Shown: positions 50,570 through 61,539, counted from the stretch's first letter. The stretch: 64,000 bases of DNA from Copromyces sp. CBS 386.78 (GCA_030685235.1 MU839258.1:1-64000); one strand, 5' to 3'. The notes: generated by a model from the letters alone, not told the origin. Translations and numbers: made by a program.

Positions 50570-51700
50570 TTACCGTTTTTAAAGGCCCCTCCCCTCTACT
50601 CGACTCGCCTACTAAAAAGCCAATTCTCCCTTACTTCGAAAAATTTCCGGGGATAAAACAAACTTTAAGATATAGGTGCTTAGCGCGCAAACTAAACTCT
50701 ACATTAATAACTTCGCCATCGGCGACTCTAAAACGCAATTTTACTATTTACTCGCCAGCCTATCGCCCCCTATTAAACGCCCCCTCATTTCGTTCGCAGC
50801 TACACTACGATTACCACAGGAATTTTTCGATAAATTCTAACTTACTTACGGTAACCCGAACCCTAAGAAGCGCGCTAATTAAGAATTCGCTACTATCCGC
50901 CAAAAGAGTAAGGGGAGTATTATAACCTTGTTAGTTTATTATAAGGAAATATTCTACTAAGCCTACGCCGACTCTTAGCCCGATATTACGAAAGTTAATT
51001 CGTTAACTTACGCGCTTAACAATCTTTAGAAGTAGCGGTTTAACAACTATATTAACGTATTTAAATAATATTTAAATTTATTTACGTATTTACGAAAATT
51101 TAACGGTAATATTTTTCTTTTGGCCTCCTCCGCTTCTTCGAAGTAGGCCCCAATTAATAATAACGTTAGTAATCCTATAAATATTTTTATTAATATTTCG
51201 ACGGCTAAATCCGCCGTCCTATCTCCGTTATAGAAATAAAAGAATAAGTAGAAGAAGGAAGGTAAATATACGAATTGTAATAGTAGTTCCTATTAGTTCC
51301 GGCAATATAAAATAAAGACTAGGATAAATAAAGTATAATTTAATTTAATTAGGGGCGTAGGCGGTTACAACAATAATAATTAAGAAGAGGATATAGATTG
51401 AACGATACCTAATAAGCTACTCCAATAAAATTACAATAGAAAGAGGTTTATACGTCTATATAAGAAGGATTTCTATAATTATTAAAGTACGATATTTACT
51501 ATTTAGAATACTAATTACCTACCAATTAGAGGCGCCAATTAATCTTCTTCTACCTCTTTATATATAGCTAATTGGAAGTTAGTATCTACTACAAAACATA
51601 ACCGTAAGAAGGTAGCAGACGTAATATTTCGTAAGTATAACAATTATTGAGCCCGTCCCTAGCGAGGGATACGTATTGAACGTAATTCTACGGTTACCGC
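50570..51700 (+). pseudogene. Retroelement Gag remnant
   Basis: Plus-strand capsid-like frame, broken by RIP stops, within the 2.2-kb element. Recognisable blocks are LPQEFFDKF, YGNPNPKKRA and EFATIRQKSKGS around 50800-50920, the conserved centre of fungal Ty3/gypsy Gag. Downstream a basic, Asn/Lys-rich region with Cys codons near 51270-51280 may be the nucleocapsid. Boundaries approximate. Confidence 0.75.
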
Positions 51701-52132
51701 AATACGATAGGTTGAGTATAGAGTAATAAGGGCTCCTATTAGTAGGAAAAGTAGAGTGATATGAGATATTAGGTAATAACTGTAATTTTAATTATTAACC
51801 GGGCATAAATTTGCAACGTAGTAAAAGAAATTCCCGAATAGGTATAATCTAAATATATTCCTTAATTTAATTTTAAATCTTATATATAAGAATAGTTTTA
51901 TGAGGGTAGGTATTTGGTAAGGTATTACCAATTCGGGTAGGGAGTAGGTAGTCGTACAATATTTATTTGGTGGCTTAATTTATAAATGCCTTTCTTTTAA
52001 TATCGTTAATTTCTTCTCCATTTTTATACGTTAAGTTAGGAGTAATTGGGCTATTTTAAACGTTTTTATATACTTTAATTTTCTATAGTTTGTACGGTAG
52101 GCCTACATTTCCTTAGGGGAGTAGGGGGGTAA

Positions 52133-52351
52133 TGTTATAGGGCTAACGCCTAGGGGTTGAATTTGGCTAATACTAGGTCAGACCGCTTACAATAGCTCTA
52201 GTTCGGATGCCCCGGCCTTGGCGCCACGGTGTACAAAACCCTTTCCAGACTGCGCCTTCTGCGCAATCTTCTCTCTTGCTCTCTTTATCAAATATAGCAT
52301 TTTAACCTTATACAACTGCTCGCTGTGCCTTACTCTTGCAGACCCGTTACA
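52133..52351 (+). repeat. 3' LTR of gag-only element (219 bp)
   Basis: TG...CA; aligns gap-free with 42981-43002 plus 50177-50373. Less RIPed than the left copy. Confidence 0.93.
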
Positions 52352-53556
52352 TAAAGCGCAAGAATAGAATATTACCCTAGTAGAGGTTAATAAAATACTT
52401 ATTAATATTTAGTTTAATATAAATATTATTATATCGGTTTATAAAGTATATAAAAAAAGCTTCGTTGGTCGCTTTTGATTATTTTTCAAACTCTTTGAAG
52501 AATTTTATAAATTTCTTTAAGCCGTCGTTTAATATTAAATATAAATTTAATCCTAGCCGGAATATAGTACGTATAATTTTAACCCGCTCTATAAGGAAAT
52601 AAAGGGTGTTAAACTCCTATGCAACCCTAATTTAATTCTACTATAACCGGAAAGCATTATAATATTTAATATTATTTTTATCCTCCTTAATAAAGATTGG
52701 GGAGTCTTTAATAATACGTTTAGGCCGCCGGGAAACGGTTATTATAACTTCTTCGGGGGTATTAAAAGCTTTTAATATATTAAAAGGAGTTATAGTAAAT
52801 ATAATTATAATTTTTTATTATAAAACTATAATTATATATCGTATTATATTCTATTCTTTTACTATAATATTATAATTCGTAATAATTATTATAAATATCC
52901 TTCTTAATATTTTAATAATAAATTTAAAAGCTAGCTATTAAACGATAATTTTTATAAAAACTTTATAGTTTTAAAAAACTAAACGTAGCCGAATATCCTC
53001 CGTAAATCCATTTATAAAATCCTAAATATTACGAATAATATTAATAAATTAAAGCAGGACTATTTAATAAACTTTAATATTAATAATTAAATCCTCGGTA
53101 AAAACGTTGAAAAATTCTTTAAAATCGAATAAGTCGGGGGAATTATTTATTAACGAATTAATTCCTTATTCCGTTTCCTAAAAGCTTCGAACGATATAAT
53201 CTGGTAGCGAAATATTATTACTGTTATCGTTATTATTACTAGAATAATAATTGTAATTATTATTATCTTCCGCAAAAAAGTTAATTTATAATATAAAGGG
53301 GATTATTATAATATAAAGGCGTAATTAAGAGGTATTGCCGCAATATAAAAGCGTAATCGTAATAATTAAACTACTATTTTTAGGGTCCGGTCTTAACGAG
53401 TCCGTAGTTTAATAAAGCGATTTTATATACCGGGGTCGATAATTCCTACGAAGTAATCCCGGTATATGGTTCTAAATTACATAATTCCCGCCACGTAACT
53501 CTAAAGGTCGAAAAGAGGTGTACGTATAAACGCGATAATTTAAAGGTGCAATTAAC

Positions 53557-53864
53557 TATTACAATATAAAGGTACAAAGTAGGTAAGAATATACGTAATT
53601 ATACGAAGGAGTAAGAAGAAAGGTTCAAGGGTGTAATTTTAGACTAACTTTTATAGAAGCTAATCTAGGAGATTAGCTCTATAGTAATTTTATAAGTGCT
53701 ATAGAGCTAGTACGACCTATATAGCGATAGCGATAATAAAACTATCGTAGCCTTTTACGGAAGCTGTAATAGCCTTATACTATACTCGGAGCCATAGCCT
53801 AATCCTTAGCTCCAACAGCTACCAATCGTATGCTCTAAACCGTTACAAGGCTAACCCTATAATA
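53557..53864 (-). repeat. Gypsy LTR D
   Basis: 308 bp partner of LTR A, followed by the target duplication TTAGG. Confidence 0.92.
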
Positions 53865-55153
53865 TTAGGGTTCTTTAAATAAATTGAATTTTCGTTAAAG
53901 AGTATATTATAGGTATAAATAATACGGTGAGTTTATAAGTTCTAAATTTAGCAAATAGACGAGGTTGTTTAGCTGACGAGGTAGCCGATTTAAACTTTTA
54001 ATTGGAATTTCTTTTATTATTACTCCTTCTTTTAAGCGACTTTTATTATTGTATAGACTTTATAATTATAAATACGTAGATAGTCGAAATTAAGTTTCCG
54101 GAGTTTAATTTATACCCCTTTATAGTAAATTATAAAAGTATAAAACTGTTTGTAAGAAGCCTTCTAATTATAGAGATATTTAGACGATTAGTTAGTAAAA
54201 TAGATTATTACTAAGACGATTTAAAGTTAGAAGTCGTAAGGTAAATAGGAATTATTTATTATTATACGCGCCTTTTCTTTAATTATACCCCTTAAACGCT
54301 TAATACTATTGTTTTAAATTTGAATATTAAATATAGAGGGTTTGAAAACAATAAGGCGAATAGTTAATTTATCGTTAATGTATTAGTTATTGAATTTGTT
54401 AGTATATTTAATATATTTAATTTTAATGCTATATTAGTAATTAATTATATTAATAATTAAAAATAATTTTTTAACGATAATTTCTACTATACAGGTCGCT
54501 ATACAAATATCCTAGACGAATTTAATCTATTAATAAGTAACTAGTATTATATATTTGAGGCCTCTTCTCCTTTATTTATATTTAAAGAAGTTAATAGCAA
54601 AATATTCTCCCGGTCTAAATCTTTAGTCGTATAGTTTTCATATAATTTATTGTTTAATTTTAAATATATTATATGCATTATATTAATAAGTCGCTAGTCC
54701 TTTAGATTTAGTGCCTTTAATATTGTGAAGGTATTTAAGAATTTGTAGATTATAGTAATTAAGCTATTTGTATTAGAAATGAACGGGCATTTCATATATA
54801 TAATAATTAATATAGGAGTTAAAACGATTTTATTAAATAAAGAAAATAATATAGTTAAAGGTGAGAGGAAGATATTCGAAAATCATTTAATAATAGATTT
54901 TTTAAAGGAAATAGAAAGGTGAACCGTTTAGTCGATGGAGGTAATTATTAGGTAGTTTATAGTCCTAATAAAAACTTTACTTTTGAAGTAGATATAAAGA
55001 TATAAAATTTGTAGTAAAGTTAAGGCAGAAGGCGATTTCTCTTAATTATAGTTTTAAAACTCCCTTCTCTCCTTATATTTCTATATTAATAATCCTAAAA
55101 CCTTTAATAGATATTTAAGAGTTTTTAGCTTATATATAGTCTTTTAGGGACGT

Positions 55154-55363
55154 TGTTCGTATCATAGGATTACTTGTGATGGCACTAGGTACTGCATGGT
55201 CGAGTCCATTAGCCACTAGCCAATAGGACCGCATATACGTACTAGTGAACCTCGGTCCCGGATCCAAAGTACGGCACAGCCTGCCTTATATCTAGACCGT
55301 ACTCCTCCTTCCTTCTTCTTTCCTTCCTTGTATAATTATATTTATCTTACCTCACCCCTAACA
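55154..55363 (+). repeat. Copia LTR in plus orientation (inverted partner of 36089-36313)
   Basis: TGTTCG...CCCTAACA, about 210 bp. Downstream (plus) a RIPed gag-like tract follows to 56454. Opposite in orientation to its partner, so the two cannot be the LTR pair of an undisturbed element. Confidence 0.7.
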
Positions 55364-56453
55364 ATATTACTCTATAATAATTAATTATAGCTTACTATTA
55401 CGCTACGCGCATATACTTTTAAATAAATTTATCGCCGCCGTTATAATTATTTCTAACGAACCTACAATTTCGTTACACCGCGATTAAAATTAAAAACCGT
55501 CGTACGGCGACTATACTTTTCTTTTATCGTATTATAATTATACTTCTTTTTCGTCGTATTGTAATTAATTATAAGGTAATTAATAGATAGATTCCGTTAA
55601 CGTTATAAAATAGCGAATAAATACGTTAATTAAATTAATTACTATAAATATTAGTCCCTATTACTAATTTCAACGTTGCTATTTCTATAATTATACTATT
55701 GTTAATTTTAAATACAAATAACTTTTTAAAAATATTACTAAATCTTTTAATAATACTACTTCTTAACGCTTAAATAACCTAATTATAAAGGAGATCTTTA
55801 ATACCGCTTTTAAACTCGCTTAATACGCTATTTTCCTTTACGTTATCGTCGCTTTCGTATAATTAATTTATATAAACTTCATGTAAATTAATATATTCGT
55901 TAACGCCTTTTCAAATTCCCTAAAAGCCGCTTACTAATAAAATATAATTTAAAATAATATTATTATTATCTTTTAATAAAAAGTTCTTTAATTAAAATAT
56001 AATTTTACTACCTTTAACGAAACTAATACTAAATTTAAGAAGACTACTAAAACCTAAATTAAGGCCTTTAAAAAAATTATTCGTAATAAAATTATTCCGC
56101 CCGCTTTTATCCCTATCTTTAATTTTAATAACGAAATTACTATAATTATTTTAAAAACCCGTACGAATAAAGACCCCGCCGTTTATACCGGTAAAAATAC
56201 TTCTACTATTAAACGTACTAAAACTTTCTAAAATTAATATAATAAAATCTAATTATACTAATTCTAAAATACTTAGTAATTTAATTAAAATAAGCGTTAT
56301 AAATTTATATAAGTTTTTTTATACTTTGGAAGTAATACTTTTAAAATTTTATTACTATATATAATACTTATTATTAAAGAAGAAAACCTAATTAAATAGA
56401 AGTAAGAAAATATAAAGGCCCTCCTTACCTATTTTAATAAAATAGTGTTCCCT
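55364..56453 (+). pseudogene. Copia gag-like remnant
   Basis: RIPed sequence right after an LTR in the position of gag. A degraded frame around 55870-56240 is compatible with a copia Gag, but no diagnostic motif survives, so the call rests mainly on position. It ends abruptly at un-RIPed DNA at about 56454. Confidence 0.45.
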
Positions 56454-56548
56454 TGGGCGGAGCTGGATATGCCCGAGGGAGATAGTGAAACGCCCATCTT
56501 CCAAAATACTCATTCGTTCAATTTTTTAGAATCAAAATTACTTCCTTA

Positions 56549-56572
56549 CTAGAGGTCCGTGCGGACCTCTAG
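56549..56572. repeat. Perfect 11-bp-stem hairpin with 2-nt loop
   Basis: CTAGAGGTCCG / CGGACCTCTAG around loop TG. Same architecture (long stem, 2-nt loop) as the MITE hairpins but unrelated sequence. It is followed by no T-run on the plus strand for ~14 bases, so it is not a typical terminator. Confidence 0.85.
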
Positions 56573-56587
56573 CCGGACATTTAAATC

Positions 56588-56822
56588 TTTTATTTTTATT
56601 TTTATTTTTATTTTTATTTTTATTTTTATTTTTATTTTTATTTTTATTTTTATTTTTATTTTTATTTTTATTTTTATTTTTATTTTTATTTTTATTTTTA
56701 TTTTTATTTTTTTTTTTATTTTTTTTTTATTTTTATTTTTTTTTTTTTTTTAATTTTTTTTTTTTATTTTTTTTTTTTTAATTTTTTTTTATATTTTTTT
56801 ATTTAATTTTTTTTTTTTTATT
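56588..56822. repeat. (TTTTTA)n microsatellite decaying into poly-T
   Basis: More than 20 near-perfect TTTTTA units to about 56712, then irregular T-rich sequence with scattered A. The Ile-Phe ORF across it is an artefact. Confidence 0.95.
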
Positions 56823-56847
56823 ATTATTTACCGACTATCCACGGTCG

Positions 56848-56985
56848 CATCCTTTACAATCGCATTCACCGCGGTCGCTCACCGCGGTCGCTCACCGCGG
56901 TCGCTCACCGCCGTCGCTCACCGCCGTCGCTCACCGCCGTCGCATTCACCGTAGTCGCATTCACTACGGTCGCATTCAAATAACT
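56848..56985. repeat. GGTCGCTCACCGC minisatellite (13-15 bp units)
   Basis: Central 13-bp units CACCG(C)(G/C)GTCGCT flanked on both sides by 15-bp variants carrying CATT in place of CT. Shares the GGTCGC core with 17790-17890. Confidence 0.9.
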
Positions 56986-57379
56986 ACTTTTTTCGATTTT
57001 TCTCAACAACCAGACTTCGTGACACAATGTAAAAAGCACCAAAATGACCGCATAATTGAGGCGAACATTTTAACGGTTTTTTTATTTGAATGCATTCCTT
57101 CGTTGAGGAGCGGTGTTAATCCAAAGGTATATTTGTCAAAATTCTTGTCCGTGCTATTCAGACTGTGTCTTGAGACCCATAAATCTTCCTTTTTGGGATC
57201 TTGGCGCACGTGGAATTTTCTGTATATTGGACGCCTATAGACAGAACCGCCGCGCCTTCCTTGCGTCGATGGCGGGCCCACGGACCGCGCGACCTTTGGT
57301 GCGTGTTCTTTCGTGATACCTCTGGTAGGCCCAGCGCATCTCCCCTCCTCTGGGCATGGGCGTTTCAATAAAGTATAAT

Positions 57380-58855
57380 CGTATAAATTTTACCCTTAAA
57401 ATATATTATAATTTCAAATCAATAAAAATGATTAAAAATATAAAATAATTCGATTTTAAAGATAAATTTGTTATTATTATTAATAAATATAATTTCGACG
57501 ATACTATAAAAATCTATTATTTAAAAATAAAAATTATAAATAAAATCCGCGATATTATTATTTACTAATAAAATACCCTAACCTATAACAATTTTAATAA
57601 TTAATTTACCCTCTATTAAAAGTTCGCTACTAATTTAAAAGAATATAATTAACGTAATAAAATTAATATCTATTATAAAAATAATATTAAAAGAACTAGT
57701 AGTAATACCGCCGCTCCCGAATATACTATTAATTAAAATAATATTATTATAAATTTTAACGCTATAAAAACTATTAATATTTAATTAACCCGTATAATTA
57801 ATAAAGCGGTTATTAATTACTATATATAGAATAATCTTTATAAACGCTATATTAACCCTAATTATTACGCCTACGAATATTATAATAATATTAATACTAG
57901 TATTCTTAAAGAGTAGAAAGAGCGCGACCGCTATAATCGTCGTAATAAAAATAGTAATAATAATTATAGTAAACCTACTATAAGCTAAACCGGCTATAGT
58001 AATAATAATAATAATAACGTTCGTATTAACGCCGTCGCTACTAATAAACCCACCGCTCCTACTACACCTCCCGCCCTAGCTCCTACCTAACTTACAAAAT
58101 ATAATATAGGAAATACGCTACTTCTCTACTAAATCGTTTAGAGAAATTATCGTTTATAATACTAATAGAAAAAGAAATAAATAATCTAATAAACTTAAAA
58201 GTAATTTAATTTAAAAATTTAAATTTAAATAACTATAATAATAATTTCATCTTCCTTTCTATTTAAATTATCTACGGACCGCACAACTAACAAAGTAAAT
58301 ATATTATTCTAATTATTAATAAATATTTTACTTTTACTTTTATCGATCGCAATTTTACCGCTCGCTATACCATTCTACTATTAAAGTTCCCTAAATTAAA
58401 AGCTTTATATTTAATAAATAATATATTTAAAGACTTTATTACCTGTTATTATAAAATCTAATTATAAATCGGTTACTATATAAAAACAATCGCTATATTA
58501 GCCTATAACCTAACTAACAATTATCCTATCATTTTAAATATATTATAATTCAAATTTTACAACCCTATAATATTATAGCTAAATAATACCGTTCCTTTTA
58601 CCAACTACTACGCAAACTACTACCTTCCCACTAACCTTTCACCCTCCTTATAATACGCGCTTAAAATCTAAAAATATATTTATATATATTATTATAAAAC
58701 TATATAAAATATAACCGAAGCAATCAACTCTAATACTCTAATCGTAAACCCCGGTCCTAATACTATTAAAAACAATACCCCTAATACCTAAATCCCGCCC
58801 CAATCGTAAGTACCGTTACCAAAGCTCCTAAATAAACTAAGCCTACTATTTATTA
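57380..58855 (+). pseudogene. Gypsy gag-protease fragment
   Basis: RIPed plus-strand sequence. Around 57900-58080 a basic, Asn-rich nucleocapsid-like stretch; around 58330-58640 a retropepsin-like region ending in NNTVPFTNYYANYYLP, which resembles the 'W..NT..F.S.YC...CLP' segment after the protease in fungal gypsy polyproteins. No LTR found on its left, and it is cut on the right by the LTR at 58862. A truncated insertion; extent approximate. Confidence 0.6.
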
Positions 58856-58861
58856 TACTAT

Positions 58862-59166
58862 TGTAAGGGTGCAGCAGAGCGATACGTAGGTGCTGGCCAG
58901 AAGGTAATCTATTAAGGTTCTACAAGGAGAAAAGGGGAGAAAGACTAGCCCGCAGGGCAATCTAGCCACCTATCTTTTTATAGCCGTATATAATATAGAT
59001 ACTTAGCTGCCTAAGGTAGTATATGGAATTTCGTAGAGGGTAGAAGAACCCCGAGGGTACTCGAAAGGTATGCCGGGGACCTACCGGCTTGGCGTGCGTT
59101 GCCGTACTGGTATTAGTTTAGCTAACTATGTACTAAATACTAGTATTGGGCGTTAAACCTATAATA
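58862..59166 (-). repeat. Probable LTR, minus orientation (chromovirus 3' LTR)
   Basis: A 305-bp, little-mutated block. Read on the minus strand it begins TATTATAGG (TG changed to TA) right after a polypurine tract (GAAGGGGGGAGCT, 59167-59182), contains GGCTATAAAAAG as a TATA-box candidate, and ends CCCTTACA. No second copy lies in the window; the partner is expected beyond 64000 if the minus-strand chromovirus is its element (inference). Confidence 0.6.
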
Positions 59167-60708
59167 TTAGCTCCCCCCTTCTTTAACTATAAATACGTCG
59201 CGTAAACTATATTTATTTATTTATATTAATTAAATCTTACCCTTCTTCTAAATTCACTCTCTCTCTTACTTTCCTTTATAAATAACCGTAATTATAACAT
59301 TAATATACCTTTACCTAAATAACCTTTCTTACTTATTACCCTATTACCCTTATTACTATTCCTTTATTATTAATTATTTATTTCTAAGCCCTAAGTCTAT
59401 TATTCTAATTTACTAAACCGTTACTAACCTATATACTTTTTAATTCGTCTCCTAATCCTAACCCCTTTAAACTCCGCCTTATTACTCCTACGCCTTATAT
59501 ACCCGAAATAGTCGCTACTATACTGCTACTATTTAACGCTTATAAGTCCGCCTATACTATAATTATTAGAGTAACCCCCTAATAGTACTTTAAATATATA
59601 AATATAAGTGACGTTAACGCCTATATACTTACGGAGGGCTATACCTACTATATACTATACCTTAAAGCAAAAGAAGTTAACCTTTACTATACCTAGCCCC
59701 TTACTGTCTAGGAGCAATATACTACTTAATTAATATATAATTACCCTATTAATAAGAGAAAGTCTTTTCGGACAGTCGAAAATGTCTTCCCACACAGTCG
59801 CCCCACCCTTCCCGCGCGCCAAGGCGCGCTAATGCACCCCAAAATTTTTTGAACCAATCAGATCACTCGTATCTATTCTGAGTCTCTACGCTCCTATTCT
59901 TAGCGTCAGCAAACCGTACCGCGCCCGCCAAGCCCCCAAATTACAGCCTATTATATATTTAAACCCTTATACGTACTAGATTTCGTAATCTATTGTTACA
60001 CTTAGCGATTTGCATCATCGTATCGCATCGCTTCCTCCATCACCATCACTATCACCATCACCATTACTACCCTCCTTATAATTAATTAAACTACTATCGC
60101 GCGCATTACGAAATATTACCAAGTAAACAAAGCGCTAGCATTTATTAACGGTATGAAATAATCTATTATTTTTCCGTACGTTTTTATAGCTAACTGTAAT
60201 GTAGATGGCCGCCCTCGAAACGCTGCGCCATTTGCTGCTAATCCTTACGCTCCCCGATTGACTGCGCTAGTTAATACTTAAGTTCCCCCTCCTTCAATTA
60301 CGCTAATTTAACTATTACGATTTCGAGGAAGGCCTCGTTTGTAGCCTAGCCGGGGCCGACATCCTAGAGCAAGCCAAAACCCTACGATCTCGACACAAAT
60401 CGCCCCCTCTATCTAGCGAAATATATTTAGTTAGGAGGGCGTTAACCTAGATAAAGAAAATAGAGCCGACCGCCCAGCCGCTACATAGGCTAGACGAAGC
60501 CGCCCTCGTAGCAATATATAGAGAGGTAGAGGAGGAAGAGAAAAAAGAGGAGGTAAATCTATATGGGGTAAGGGAGGCACGCCAGCCAGCACTCCAGCTG
60601 GCACGCAGGGTACACGACGTAGTACACGTATACTTGGTATACAAGGCTAGTAAGGGAGGGAGACTCTAGCATATTCGCTGGCACTCTGGAGTACTCGTTG
60701 GTACTTAT

Positions 60709-61061
60709 TGTTACGGTATAGGCACAGTCCGACCATGCCGCCATGCGGACCTTTCTGGAAGGATATCGTTTGCGAACCTGACCGCTTCACCGTTTACGGT
60801 TCAGACCGCTGCACCATTGAAGGTGTTGTTGCGAACGATGGAAGAACGCAGGTACAAAGGAGGTCTTGGTTTGCCTGCAGGTGAAGGGATTGGAGGAGAG
60901 TGACTGGCAAGGGGATCCCAGGGTCGCTTGTGTGACTAGGGTATTTAAGTCTAGGTTCAACCGCATGTATCTAGTTCTCTCTCTTTTCCTCTTCACCTAA
61001 AATCTTCTGTCATCGATGGAATCTTAGCTTTGCCTTCGACTTCCCCATCCGTGCCCTTGCA
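60709..61061. repeat. Solo LTR (353 bp) with intact target duplication
   Basis: Un-RIPed block beginning TGTTACGG and ending CCTTGCA, flanked on both sides by CTTAT (60704-60708, 61062-61066). It holds GTATTTAAG (60941-60949) followed ~30 bp later by a TCTCTCTCTTTTCC tract, a plausible retroelement promoter, which suggests plus orientation. No second copy in the window, so the interior was lost by LTR-LTR recombination. Family unknown. Confidence 0.75.
60941..60949 (+). promoter_or_regulatory. TATA-like box of the solo LTR
   Basis: GTATTTAAG with a pyrimidine-rich initiator region at about 60976-60990. Inferred from position in an LTR only. Confidence 0.4.
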
Positions 61062-61539
61062 CTTATGGCTATTATTAGGACTCGCTAGTAGTTAGAGTAT
61101 TCGATTATACAATAAAACCAGATAGATTATTATTGTATAAATTAATGTAGATTGAGTGCGATGCGCTATAAAGTAGTCAATCTAGGTACAGATCTGGGTG
61201 CAGATCTAGGCGTACATTTGGGTTGGGTACGTAACATTCTATAAAAGAATATAATGCCTAGATTTCTGGTGCGAAATCTATGAAAGAATACCGCTGCCAA
61301 GCTGAGTGTGGAGACTCAAATGGATGCGAGCGATCTGATTGGCTTAAAAATTTTGGAGTGCATTAGCGCGCGGGAAGGGTGTAAGTGGGTGGGGCGATTG
61401 TATGGGAAGACATTTTCGACTGTCCGAAAAGACTTTCTTATTAATAAGGGTACTATAGCAGAGACTTATAATCTCTTCCGGAAGACGGTAATAGTTACCT
61501 GCTACTTAAACGAATTAGAGAAAAATAATTTAGCTATTA

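Larger units (their letters stand above)
42981..52351 (+). mobile_element. Gag-only LTR retrotransposon, interrupted in its 5' LTR
   Basis: A ~2.2-kb element with 219-bp LTRs. The left LTR is cut in two, 42981-43002 and 50177-50373, by the plus-strand gypsy; the right LTR is 52133-52351. TSD TAAAG at 42976-42980 and 52352-52356. LTRs run TGTTATAGGG...CCGTTACA (the left copy ends TTATA after RIP). A strong polypurine tract (GGGGAGTAGGGGGGTAA) abuts the 3' LTR. The ~1.76-kb interior (50374-52132) has room for one protein only, and it reads as a degraded gag: an EFFDKF...YGNPNPKKRA...EFATIRQKSKGS-type capsid pattern. No protease, RT, RNase H or integrase block was found. It must have relied on another element for enzymes (inference). 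Moderately RIPed. Confidence 0.88.
38019..53864 (-). mobile_element. Outer Ty3/gypsy element (minus), interrupted and internally deleted
   Basis: LTRs at 38019-38325 (3', 307 bp) and 53557-53864 (5', 308 bp), same orientation, flanked by TTAGG (38014-38018, 53865-53869). On the minus strand a purine tract (CCGGGGTAG) precedes the 3' LTR. Own sequence is about 6.5 kb once the insertion at 42981-52351 is removed. RT/RNase H and integrase remnants lie at about 39.5-41.8 kb; the RT box reads YFNNI. Compared with its sister at 43003-50171 it lacks ~1.3 kb between protease and RT (junction near 41835). It carries a later MITE at 38889-39465. Heavily RIPed. Confidence 0.92.
36314..55153 (-). mobile_element. 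Minus-strand Ty1/copia remnant, host of the nested insertions
   Basis: Two blocks of one dead copia element are separated by the gypsy nest: 36314-38013 and 53870-55153. In the left block the minus strand shows the RT box YYINNII (about 36934-36954; Asp to Asn) preceded by a degraded IxKRNGxLIF-type stretch. The right block reads as the degraded integrase-to-RT connector. The outer gypsy (38019-53864) inserted between the two, duplicating TTAGG. LTR-like sequence flanks both ends but in opposite orientation (36089-36313 and 55154-55363), which a normal element would not show; see findings. No coding capacity survives. Confidence 0.7.
56454..57367. other. Un-RIPed low-complexity island, possible TIR element
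   Basis: Normal-composition block between RIPed tracts. The 12-bp inverted repeat TGAAACGCCCAT occurs at 56486-56497 and, inverted, at 57356-57367; I found no target duplication, so element status is uncertain. Inside: an 11-bp-stem hairpin (56549-56572), a TTTTTA array, and a GGTCGC minisatellite. A 121-codon minus frame begins in the right repeat and matches nothing I know. Confidence 0.4.
59757..61438. mobile_element. Mutator-like TIR DNA transposon relic
   Basis: Inverted repeats of ~150 bp (59757-~59905 and ~61285-61438) start AGAAAGTCTTTTCGGACAGT on both sides and stay alignable through GCGCGCTAATGCA and CCAATCAGATC. They are flanked by the 10-bp direct repeat TATTAATAAG (59747-59756, 61439-61448). 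Long TIRs plus a 9-11-bp duplication point to the Mutator-like (MULE) superfamily; since the target is partly palindromic, 9 or 10 bp cannot be separated. The interior (~1.3 kb excluding the solo LTR) shows no recognisable transposase, so it is a non-autonomous or deleted copy. TIRs are almost un-RIPed, the middle moderately AT-rich. Confidence 0.82.

Noticed and set aside
56559..56753. 64-codon Ile-Phe repeat frame
   Set aside because: Pure translation of a TTTTTA microsatellite.
56848..56985. CRISPR-like array of short repeats
   Set aside because: Units are contiguous 13-15-bp minisatellite repeats with no unique spacers, in a eukaryotic genome.
57003..57368. 121-codon minus-strand frame starting at the inverted repeat
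   Set aside because: No motif, no intron or start support; kept only as a note in the island entry.
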